Positions 25,546 through 31,801 of a stretch of 34,550 bases of DNA are shown piece after piece. Below the pieces are notes generated by a model. It saw only the letters and a program-made list of their open reading frames with translations, ran no database searches and was not told the origin of the DNA. The stretch is taken from NCBI GenBank assembly GCA_900546625.1, contig URDU01000032.1, forward strand, positions 1 to 34,550, in the 5' to 3' direction. Source of the DNA: an uncultured Lachnobacterium sp. Lineage in GTDB: Bacteria; Bacillota; Clostridia; Lachnospirales; Lachnospiraceae. Position 1 is the stretch's first letter; every line of letters begins with the position of its first letter. The position numbers were made by a program, and so were the translations under genes.

Positions 25546-25557
25546 AAGGAGAACTTC

Positions 25558-26502
25558 ATGGCAGCCCAAAAGAAATTTTCAAATATCAGTGAGCAGATTA
25601 CGCTTCTCCAAACACAAAAAAATATTGTAATTAAAGATACCGCCTATGCCGAAGATATTCTCCGGCGTATTGGATATTTTCCGCTTATGGGTGGCTATAA
25701 GCACTTGTTTCGTATTCCTTTAACAAAACGCTATAAAGACGGAACCACTTTTGAAGAGATTGTGGCCTTATATGAGTTTGACGCTGATTTAAGAGAACTG
25801 TTCTTTAAATATCTGCTTCAGATTGAACGTCATTTACGTTCCCTTATGTCTTATTATTTCACGGAAATGTATGGAGAAAATCAAAGTGCTTATCTTGATA
25901 TTCATCATTTCAATGATACCAATAAAACACACCGCATAGCGGTTCGTCTGATTGCAACCTTGCAACGTGCAGCCACTACAACGGATTATGAATACATCAA
26001 CTACTACCGGAAAACTTATGGAAATATTCCTCTTTGGGTATTGATAAATATTCTGACCTTTGGTAATCTTTCCAAAATGTATCAGGTATTCCATCAGTCC
26101 TTGCAGTCTAAAGTCAGCCGGAGCATTGGAACCGTTAACCAGAAACAAATGGGGCAGTTTTTATCCACTCTTACGAAATTTCGTAATGTCTGTGCCCACG
26201 GTGAGCGCCTGTTCACTTACAAAACAGTGGACGCTATTGCAGACCTGCCCATCCATCACAAAATGCACATTCCGATGAATGCTGAACAGTATATCTACGG
26301 TAAAAAAGATCTATTTGCTGTTGTGATTGCATTTCGTTATCTATTGCCCGCAAAAGACTTCCACCGCTTTAAGCAAAAGCTGACACGACTGATTGACCGT
26401 ACAACAAAACAAATCATACATATCAGTGAGGCAGAACTCCTTCATCAGATGGGATTTCCTGCAAACTGGAAAAATATTACCTTATACCGCTTAACCCCTT
26501 GA
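25558..26502 (+). CDS. Abi_2 (AbiD/AbiF-like) abortive-infection protein, HEPN superfamily
   Basis: A 314-residue protein of the Abi_2 family. It has the N-terminal signature SEQITLLQTQKNIVIKDTAYAEDILRRIGYFPLMGGY and the F-x-E-I-x-x-L-Y-x-F-D-x-x-L-R segment. It also has a HEPN-type R-x4-H motif, R209-H214, in KFRNVCAHGERL. HEPN proteins of this kind are commonly RNases that stop phage growth by harming the infected cell. The ATG at 25558 has AAGGAGAACTTC just before it. A longer in-frame reading from 25492 would cover the leader hairpins and is rejected. It lies at the edge of an accessory region, with a structured leader and own terminator. Confidence 0.88.
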   Translation: MAAQKKFSNISEQITLLQTQKNIVIKDTAYAEDILRRIGYFPLMGGYKHLFRIPLTKRYKDGTTFEEIVALYEFDADLRELFFKYLLQIERHLRSLMSYYFTEMYGENQSAYLDIHHFNDTNKTHRIAVRLIATLQRAATTTDYEYINYYRKTYGNIPLWVLINILTFGNLSKMYQVFHQSLQSKVSRSIGTVNQKQMGQFLSTLTKFRNVCAHGERLFTYKTVDAIADLPIHHKMHIPMNAEQYIYGKKDLFAVVIAFRYLLPAKDFHRFKQKLTRLIDRTTKQIIHISEAELLHQMGFPANWKNITLYRLTP

Positions 26503-26506
26503 TTCT

Positions 26507-26599
26507 TCATGGAAAGATACAGATGTACTTGTCCGTATCTTCCTTTTTCTTTTCCGCCGTTTCCACTACTGCCCGTATTCGTTTTGGTTTCTGCAACAT
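26507..26599 (-). CDS. Possible 30-residue Lys-rich peptide
   Basis: A short reading frame, MLQKPKRIRAVVETAEKKK..., lies convergent to the Abi gene and starts 8 bases after GAGAGGAGATAGG, a very good ribosome binding site. It is highly basic and charged. Its 3' end overlaps the Abi terminator. No family is recognised. Support is the ribosome binding site alone, so it could be a remnant of a mobile-element gene. Confidence 0.35.
   Translation of the reverse strand: MLQKPKRIRAVVETAEKKKEDTDKYICIFP
26511..26548 (+). terminator. Terminator of the Abi gene
   Basis: GGAAAGATAC and GTATCTTCC form a stem with one bulge and a 14-nt loop, followed by TTTTTCTTTT. It starts nine bases after the Abi stop. 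Confidence 0.65.
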
Positions 26600-26683
26600 A
26601 GTCCTATCTCCTCTCTGCCCTGCCGCTGTAAATAAGCAGAAAAAAGGCAACCAGAATTTATATAAATACTTCTGTCTACAGTT

Positions 26684-26716
26684 AAAGCGGCTATCCTTTG
26701 AGATAGCCGCTTTTTT
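26684..26716 (+). terminator. Strong bidirectional terminator
   Basis: A perfect 12-bp stem, AAAGCGGCTATC/GATAGCCGCTTT, has a 6-nt loop and a T-run on the plus side. The approach on the other strand also ends in an A/T-rich stretch. It separates the Abi unit from the AT-rich peptide region. The following 190 bp (26717-26906) hold only a weak AGGGG/CCCCT stem and no gene that could be supported. Confidence 0.8.
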
Positions 26717-26906
26717 CGTCTAAAAAATCATTTATCATTATCTTTTTTCTAGGGGAGTTTTTTACAGCCCCTTTCTTATCTTATTGCTTAATAAATCATT
26801 TTTTTACTGATAATCTTTCAGCTCATCCTATTGAAAATCTTCATGTTATTCCAGATATACATCGCTTAAATATACCATTACAGCATATTTACGTTCGTTT
26901 CAAAAT

Positions 26907-27296
26907 TCACTCAAACAGATATGAAAAGTCATCAATATTGTAATCTCTAACTTCATAAACGATGTCATTCACTTTGACTTTATTATCCATAAAAGATATT
27001 AGAGTAATTTCTCCCCCCTTTTTTTCTATTTTAATCAAATACTGCCATCCTTTATCTTTTTCATCTGTTATTTCTTTTAACGAATACGAATTAAGTTTAC
27101 TTATCAAATCCTCAAATTTTTCTTTTTCTATTATAACATCTTGTTTCTGTCCAGTAGTTTGACTTGATACTGTAATCTGTTCTATCCCATCTATCTTTAT
27201 GTTCATAGATTTTTCATCTCCTAAATTATTCGAAATACAACCTACTAAAAGCACAAGGGATATAGTTACAGCAATTAAATGAAATATCTTTTTCAT
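26907..27296 (-). CDS. Small predicted lipoprotein, unknown function
   Basis: 129 residues with a lipoprotein signal MKKIFHLIAVTISLVLLVGC (lipobox cysteine near residue 20). The mature part is a small charged beta-rich domain (IEQITVSSQTTGQKQDVIIEKEKFEDLISKL). GAGGTAG precedes the ATG. It starts 15 nt after the cysteine protease stop and is surely co-transcribed. The pairing suggests a surface partner, inhibitor or immunity protein for the secreted protease, but nothing in the sequence proves it. AT-rich codon use matches its neighbours. Confidence 0.7.
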   Translation of the reverse strand: MKKIFHLIAVTISLVLLVGCISNNLGDEKSMNIKIDGIEQITVSSQTTGQKQDVIIEKEKFEDLISKLNSYSLKEITDEKDKGWQYLIKIEKKGGEITLISFMDNKVKVNDIVYEVRDYNIDDFSYLFE

Positions 27297-27311
27297 AGCT
27301 AGTCTACCTCT

Positions 27312-28331
27312 TTAATTAGTAAAATGTATTGTTCCGTCTAAATAGGTAGTGCTTGGTTCAATCCAAACATTATTATTTCCCCATCCATTATTTACAATCA
27401 CATAATTACCATCAACAGGGCTAGTAAAATATCCATGTCCAATAATCCAATGATCACCAAATGTAGGATGATTAGTCGTTCCGATAATAATCGGTCTACT
27501 CCTATTTATTTGAGTCTTTACTCTTGAAAAACTAAAGCTAGTTATAGCGTTTGCACTATTGTTAACATTTCTCGCATTAAAATAATTGTCTAAGCCATTA
27601 TCTAAATTACTATAAGTCGTGCCACCAGAACCTACATACTGTTGCATTAAAGCAATTAAAGCGTTTTGCCCTATACTCCCACTTGGAACATAGTTTGTGC
27701 TAACATAGTCATAATAATATCTCATACAAATTGCACTAGCTATTGAACCACAATGTCCACCTGAAATATACCATGTTTTTAGAGAACCATTGATATACCT
27801 TTCTATGTTCACATGTCTCAATTGGTTTTTCAAAGTATTTTCTAGGGTTCTAATTGATTCTTCTTTATCAGCAATCTCTTCTTTAGAATATACATTTTCA
27901 AACTGTTCTATCCTAACACTTGAATTATCTTTTAAAGATACAAACTCTTCTCCAACCTTGCTATAATAACTTAGTACCCCATTATATATCGGATTTTTAA
28001 CATTATCGTAAGGATTCGAGTTTTCAAAACTCAACTCTGGAATAGTTAAATCTTTTATATTCACAATTATATAACCATTCTCTGGCATACTAAACGATAC
28101 AGCTTCATATTCTCCGTTCAAATTTTTTAACAAAATACCTTCTTCTAATAATGCAGGTTTCCCCACACTATTTAGAAACATTTCTGCTCGTGTTTTAGCG
28201 ATATTTACATTTTCACTTGGATACTTGCTATCATATTCTTCTGCAAATACAGTAACCGAGCTAAACAGCATAACAACTGCCAATAATGCACTAAAGGTTA
28301 AACCAAATAATTTCCGAATAAACCGTTCCAT
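27312..28331 (-). CDS. Secreted papain-like cysteine protease
   Basis: 339 residues from the ATG at 28331, which has AAGGAGGAAAAT before it; reading further upstream would run through a different short gene. A signal peptide (about 1-30, ending VTVFA-EE) is followed by a propeptide-like region to about residue 185. The catalytic domain has Cys194 in SGGHCGSIASAICMRYYYDY, His294 in GDHWIIGHGYF and Asn315 in VNNGWGNNNVW. The order and motifs fit C39-like/C10-like papain-fold peptidases, close to streptopain-type layouts. The target may be a neighbouring secreted peptide; this is inference. Confidence 0.8.
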   Translation of the reverse strand: MERFIRKLFGLTFSALLAVVMLFSSVTVFAEEYDSKYPSENVNIAKTRAEMFLNSVGKPALLEEGILLKNLNGEYEAVSFSMPENGYIIVNIKDLTIPELSFENSNPYDNVKNPIYNGVLSYYSKVGEEFVSLKDNSSVRIEQFENVYSKEEIADKEESIRTLENTLKNQLRHVNIERYINGSLKTWYISGGHCGSIASAICMRYYYDYVSTNYVPSGSIGQNALIALMQQYVGSGGTTYSNLDNGLDNYFNARNVNNSANAITSFSFSRVKTQINRSRPIIIGTTNHPTFGDHWIIGHGYFTSPVDGNYVIVNNGWGNNNVWIEPSTTYLDGTIHFTN

Positions 28332-28395
28332 ATTTTCCTCCTTGTTTTTGAAAATTCTACATACTACCTCAAAAATTAGCATTATAGTCTGCCAA

Positions 28396-28440
28396 TTATC
28401 TATCTCCATTTTTGTACCTCTGAGGATTACTATAATACAT
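28396..28440 (-). CDS. Micro-ORF A, MYYSNPQRYKNGDR
   Basis: A 14-residue reading frame with GAGAGGTGA nine bases before its ATG, lying 64 nt upstream of the cysteine protease start. It is a paralogue of the 33-residue ORF at 28871-28972. The first 13 residues differ only at position 2, and about 75 bp of DNA including the ribosome binding site are alike. It stops earlier than its copy. It could be a leader peptide, a secreted-peptide remnant or a truncated duplicate. Confidence 0.45.
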   Translation of the reverse strand: MYYSNPQRYKNGDR

Positions 28441-28464
28441 AAAATCTCACCTCTCTTTTTCATT

Positions 28465-28874
28465 TTAATCAGTGAAACAACTTTTCATCATATTACTATT
28501 CAAAATATCTTCCAACTCTCTGGCAAAAGAAACTGATAAGGAAGAATTGTATTCACCATGATTTTCTGAAATTTCAAGTATAGCAACTATATCTTCGTTT
28601 TGTAACACTGGAAAACAACTCGAATTGGTGTTTTCCTCAACGTTAAATACTGTAAAGGGTTCCCCAAGAGAATACTCTTCTACAGCACCATTCAAATCTC
28701 CAATCTCCACTAATGCATGTAAATGCTTCGGAAATACGTTCGTTGCATATTCAAGCAATTCCGTCTGAGTTTCTAGGCTCCTTACTCCATTAACAGAATT
28801 CCCATCAGCGAACACAGGCACACCCCCACTAGCGTAATTGCCAAAGCCAATAATATTGATAGTACTTTTTTTAT
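28465..28874 (-). pseudogene. Frameshifted, truncated secreted protein
   Basis: The 3' part (to about 28830) reads as a 118-residue acidic protein (VPVFADGNSVNGVRSLETQ...SARELEDILNSN) with no ATG. The 5' part, in the next frame, reads KKVLSILLALAITLVG, a clear signal-peptide core. The two join if one G is added to the G5 run at 28823-28827. So it was, or could switch to be, a secreted protein with signal peptide followed by FADG. No start codon is visible for the signal-peptide frame, so decay is the likelier reading. The family is not recognised; it ends just before micro-ORF A. Confidence 0.6.
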
Positions 28875-28972
28875 AGTATCAATCTCTCTTTCTGTTGTTT
28901 TATACTCACTCTTTCACTTTCAAAGCGAGCCCCATCTCCGTTTTTATACCTCTGAGGATTACTGTAGTTCAT
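28871..28972 (-). CDS. Micro-ORF B, 33-residue peptide starting MNYSNPQRYKNGD
   Basis: A 33-residue frame with GGGAGGTGAAG seven bases before its ATG, one of the strongest ribosome binding sites in the region. The N-terminal 13 residues repeat those of micro-ORF A; the rest (GARFESERVSIKQQKERLIL) is charged and lacks a signal. Its stop overlaps the start of the frameshifted signal peptide. Duplication together with the binding site argues that the peptide is or was translated. Its function is unknown. Confidence 0.5.
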   Translation of the reverse strand: MNYSNPQRYKNGDGARFESERVSIKQQKERLIL

Positions 28973-29014
28973 AAAGCTTCACCTCCCTTTTTCTATTTTT
29001 ATCAGCGAACCAAG

Positions 29015-29167
29015 TTACTGACGATTATCACATTCACAGCCTGTACACAAATACTCTCCTGTTTCATCCAAGTCAAATATTTTATAGATACAATTGTCTA
29101 AAGCTCGCGCAATCTGGCTGGCTACTTTTACAGATGGCTCTATTTCGCTCTTTTCAAGTAGACTTAT
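29015..29167 (-). pseudogene. C-terminal fragment of an XRE-family helix-turn-helix regulator
   Basis: 50 codons read ISLLEKSEIEPSVKVAS then QIARALDNCIYKIFDLDETG and a Cys-rich end (CTGCECDNRQ). This is the third helix and following region of a Cro/C1-type domain. The first half is missing and a stop lies just upstream in frame. The fragment overlaps the last codons of the double-glycine peptide in another frame, so it marks a recombination junction. Confidence 0.6.
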
Positions 29168-29288
29168 ATCCTACCGGATATGCACAGCCATGTTTTGCGA
29201 ATGCACCATATAAATTGTACCAAACCATTGAGGCATTAATACCTCCACCATTAATACTCATTTGTTCAGAAAGATTCAATTCTTCCAT
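29154..29288 (-). CDS. Double-glycine-leader peptide (class II bacteriocin/pheromone-like)
   Basis: A 44-residue precursor. The leader MEELNLSEQMSINGG has the pattern of double-glycine leaders (Leu-Ser, hydrophobic spacing, Ile, Gly-Gly). The core would be about 29 residues: GINASMVWYNLYGAFAKHGC and AYPVGYKST, aromatic and small-residue-rich with one Cys. Such leaders are cut by C39-domain ABC exporters, none of which is in the window. The ribosome binding site is weak (AAGGA 17 nt upstream). The last residues may come from fusion to the helix-turn-helix fragment. Function as bacteriocin or signal is inferred. Confidence 0.5.
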   Translation of the reverse strand: MEELNLSEQMSINGGGINASMVWYNLYGAFAKHGCAYPVGYKST

Positions 29289-29322
29289 TGTTTCATTTAA
29301 TAATTCCTTCGCTTTATTCCTT

Positions 29323-29396
29323 TTTAGTTGATTTACTCTATAATCTTTATAATTTCATCATCTCAGAAATACTATCCACCGACAAAATAAACCTTG
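29323..29396 (-). pseudogene. Decayed duplicate of the DUF4367-like gene's 3' end
   Basis: This stretch repeats the last 25 codons of the gene ending at 30372. FILSVDSISE corresponds to FILSADKIS, followed by DNA encoding DDEIIKIIE, but one extra base breaks the frame. It shows that a sigma/anti-sigma-type unit once stood upstream of the double-glycine peptide as well. Confidence 0.7.
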
Positions 29397-29481
29397 ATAT
29401 ACCGGTATATAGACTTTTTTCTATACTACTCTAACACCTAATTTACTGTAAAATCTGTATATAATGTATATTCTTTTTGAT

Positions 29482-29825
29482 TCACATACACTTTTTTGTA
29501 ATACGATATTTTTCATCCTCATCAAAATTCCCAAACAAATTCAAGTTACAATTAAATTCGTGGTATGAACCAGCTCTAATTTGTATTCCCAAATCATTCC
29601 ACACAATATTTGTGGGCATATCTTCCCATTGTTCGCCATTTAGTTTGCTTATCCAATATTCATCCCCTACTGTAATATCATACATAGAATCATTCGTCAC
29701 TATAATAATGGTATTTTCTAATGACGTAGCTTCAATACTTGAATTAGCTAAACTTATTTTAATTTGATCAGATACATCCTCTTCATTGTTCAGATTTTTT
29801 TGCTGTTCAATTTTTTGAGAAGGTC
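29482..29825 (-). pseudogene. N-terminally truncated immunoglobulin-like (Big_14-type) protein
   Basis: An open frame of about 114 codons reads IKISLANSSIEATSLENTII, then DEYWISKLNGEQWEDMPTN, then DEDEKYRITK. This is the pattern of small extracytoplasmic immunoglobulin-like domains found in Firmicutes lipoproteins. The frame opens at a stop just after the 138-residue gene and has no ATG, signal peptide or ribosome binding site; only a GTG at 29700 could start a 72-residue piece. It is treated as a remnant. Confidence 0.6.
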
Positions 29826-29833
29826 ATTAACTT

Positions 29834-30250
29834 TTAATATGTTCTTTCCGCCGATATCGGAGATTTACTCTCTGTCCCTGCTTTTATTGATGCGACAACC
29901 CTATATGTTCCTCTAGATACCGAATAAGTCTCTGCTATAGTTGCATTTCTTCCTGAACCGCTAGATTCCCATGATTGCACATACACCCACGATCCAGACA
30001 CCTTTTTCTGCAATGTTACTTTAACGTATGCATTCGTTACCCCTTTTTTTCCCCTAACAAAACCTGTTACACTCGCTTCTCCTGAATCTGATATAGTCAA
30101 TTCTGTTCCGTATGAGGATATATAATCCATTCTCGGCTGTATCTGTTTGTCAGAGACCTCCATAGCATGCGCCGTAATTGGTATGATTCCAACACAAACA
30201 GCACAAATACAAATTGCAACTAACCTTCCAATCCTTTTTAAGTAATTCAT
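29834..30250 (-). CDS. Small secreted beta-rich protein (DUF6147-like)
   Basis: 138 residues with a signal peptide (about 1-29, ending ITAHA). A mature beta-sandwich-like domain follows: PRMDYISSYGTELTISDSGEASVTG, VKVTLQKKVSGSWVYVQSWESSG, YSVSRGTYRVVAS. This resembles a widespread family of small secreted Firmicutes proteins (DUF6147-like, from memory). GAAGGAGGTATTGT precedes the ATG. It follows the sigma/DUF4367 pair by 121 nt and is probably in the same regulon. Function is unknown. Confidence 0.75.
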   Translation of the reverse strand: MNYLKRIGRLVAICICAVCVGIIPITAHAMEVSDKQIQPRMDYISSYGTELTISDSGEASVTGFVRGKKGVTNAYVKVTLQKKVSGSWVYVQSWESSGSGRNATIAETYSVSRGTYRVVASIKAGTESKSPISAERTY

Positions 30251-30322
30251 ACAATACCTCCTTCGTGATTTTCCTTCTCATATAACAATAACGAATTTCT
30301 CCTACCTGTTTGTTACATTATT

Positions 30323-30357
30323 TTTTTTTTTTTAAGGAGGCTCTGCTTGGGCCTCCT
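30323..30357 (-). other. Hairpin with adjoining T11/A11 run
   Basis: AGGAGGC/GCCTCCT (30335-30341 and 30351-30357) has a 9-nt loop and lies between the DUF4367 gene and the secreted protein gene. On the minus strand it is followed by an A-run, not T, so it is not a normal terminator for these genes. It could sequester or mimic a ribosome binding site, or be an old insertion scar. Confidence 0.4.
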
Positions 30358-30371
30358 CACACAAACTTTAT

Positions 30372-31052
30372 TTAGTTGATTCCCTCTATAATCTTTATAA
30401 TTTCATCATCGGAAATCTTATCTGCTGACAAAATGAACACTGATTCTTGGTATTCATAATATGCACTTACAAATCCATCTTCATATCTGTAAATTAGGAG
30501 TGGTAACCCCTTCACTTCCACTTCTTTTTCTTCACTGTATTCTAAGTCCATGGTAATCTGCCTATTATCACTGACTAGATGTTGATCGATAATAATCTGT
30601 TCTCCGCTTTCGTTAGAATAAATAGTTGTATTAATGTTACCATCACTGATTTCTTCTATCAAATAATATCCATCCGGCAAATATTCAAACTCTCTTTTCT
30701 GAAATCCAATGTCTTTCTCTTCTGTAAAGTAAGTGTAGAAAAACGAATCTTCCCAAATTGTTTTAACTGTTTCAAAAAATTGAATGCGATATGCTTCTAC
30801 GCTCATAGTAACTGCAAATAACGAAGTAACAATTACTAAAGCAAAAATTGCCACACTTTTTCCAAACTTAGAAACTGAATTCCAAAATGGTATGAATTTT
30901 TCTTTACGGATTGTCCTCTCCATTTTTCGATTGAACTCATCAGAAAAAGCATAATCATAATCTACATTCTTTTCGATTTCATTTATAATTGCTTCATCTA
31001 CGATGGACATATACTTATAAAGCCATGCATCTGTTACATCTATTTGTCCCAT
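30372..31052 (-). CDS. DUF4367-like single-pass membrane protein, probable anti-sigma factor
   Basis: 226 residues. A cytoplasmic N-terminal part (about 1-65) is followed by one membrane helix (about 67-88, SVAIFALVIVTSLFAVTMSVEA) and an extracytoplasmic DUF4367-type domain (about 110-226: REFEYLPDGYYLIEE..., QIIIDQHL..., LLIYRYEDGFVSAYYEYQESVFILSADK). Its start is one base after the sigma factor stop. This is the standard sigma/anti-sigma arrangement, so it probably holds the sigma factor at the membrane until an outside signal acts. A decayed copy of its 3' end lies at 29323-29396. Confidence 0.8.
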   Translation of the reverse strand: MGQIDVTDAWLYKYMSIVDEAIINEIEKNVDYDYAFSDEFNRKMERTIRKEKFIPFWNSVSKFGKSVAIFALVIVTSLFAVTMSVEAYRIQFFETVKTIWEDSFFYTYFTEEKDIGFQKREFEYLPDGYYLIEEISDGNINTTIYSNESGEQIIIDQHLVSDNRQITMDLEYSEEKEVEVKGLPLLIYRYEDGFVSAYYEYQESVFILSADKISDDEIIKIIEGIN

Positions 31053-31053
31053 A

Positions 31054-31584
31054 CTATTTTCCCTCCAATCTTTCTATCTCTTCTTTTATTATCAGTTTTC
31101 CTCTGGCAATTCGCTGTCTAATTGTACCTTCTGATATGTTCAATATTTTCGATATCTCTGCATTACTCATATGATTGGAATACTTTAATAAAAAAACATC
31201 TCTATACTTAACTGGCAAATTTTTCAATATATCTAATATTTCATTGTCTATATCTGTTTTCAGATAAGTTATCGGACCTGCATCTTCTCCCAACTCATCG
31301 ATAAACATTTTTTCCTTCATCTTCTTCCTTGATCTATATATGTCTATGGCGGCATTCTTTGCGACAATAATTAAATATCGTTTTGTCTCAACTGACTCTA
31401 CATCATGTATATTCTGCATATTGTGAGCAATTTTTATAAATGCTTCATGTACCGCATCCTCTGCCAGAAAATTATCCTTCAGTACATCATGTGCTACTTT
31501 CATCATCAAGTATCTATACTTTTCATAAATAACCACAAACACCCTTTTCTCCTCAGGTGAATCTATTATCATTAAGTAAAACAA
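31054..31584 (-). CDS. ECF-type sigma-70 family RNA polymerase sigma factor
   Basis: 176 residues. Region 2 covers about 20-90 (KVAHDVLKDNFLAEDAVHEAFIKIA, then the DIYRSRKK end). Region 4 covers about 118-170 (LPVKYRDVFLLKYSNHMSNAEISKILNISEGTIRQRIARGKLII). It directs RNA polymerase to a small set of promoters, likely including those of the secreted proteins below. The start is uncertain: TTG at 31584 lies 13 nt after GGAG, while the ATG four codons later has no ribosome binding site. It is co-translated with the DUF4367-like protein. Confidence 0.85.
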   Translation of the reverse strand: MFYLMIIDSPEEKRVFVVIYEKYRYLMMKVAHDVLKDNFLAEDAVHEAFIKIAHNMQNIHDVESVETKRYLIIVAKNAAIDIYRSRKKMKEKMFIDELGEDAGPITYLKTDIDNEILDILKNLPVKYRDVFLLKYSNHMSNAEISKILNISEGTIRQRIARGKLIIKEEIERLEGK

Positions 31585-31624
31585 ATTATTTTCTCATCTC
31601 CTGTCTGTTCACTTTAGTCTCTCT

Positions 31625-31675
31625 ATTAACCTGAATTATTCATAATAATTCAGGTTAATGCGGTCAATGCCGCAT
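31625..31675. repeat. Perfect 16-bp inverted repeat plus adjacent 6-bp hairpin
   Basis: ATTAACCTGAATTATT (31625-31640) and its inverse (31644-31659) are separated by CAT. ATGCGG/CCGCAT (31658-31675) follows at once, then T7 shortly after on the plus strand. It lies upstream of the sigma factor gene and next to the IS1380 remnant, so it may be an autoregulatory site, a terminator or an element edge. Confidence 0.55.
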
Positions 31676-31801
31676 AATTACTTGTTTTTTTGATACTTCT
31701 TACTTTCACTTAATGGGTGAAAAAATTTTCATAGAAAAAGAACTTCAAGTTTGTTAAAATTTAGGTGTCAAAGCCAAATCAAAACAAAGAAGAAGTTCTC
31801 A

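Noticed and set aside
25492..25557. N-terminal extension of the Abi protein by 22 codons
   Set aside because: It would translate through the leader hairpins, lacks a ribosome binding site, and the ATG at 25558 has an excellent one.
29397..29410. 14-bp palindrome ATATACCGGTATAT as an operator
   Set aside because: It lies at the edge of the decayed DUF4367-like fragment, not before a gene with a promoter, and AT-rich DNA makes such palindromes fairly likely.
30323..30357. Intrinsic terminator between the DUF4367-like and secreted-protein genes
   Set aside because: On the transcribed (minus) strand the hairpin is followed by A residues and not T, so it does not fit; it is listed only as a hairpin.
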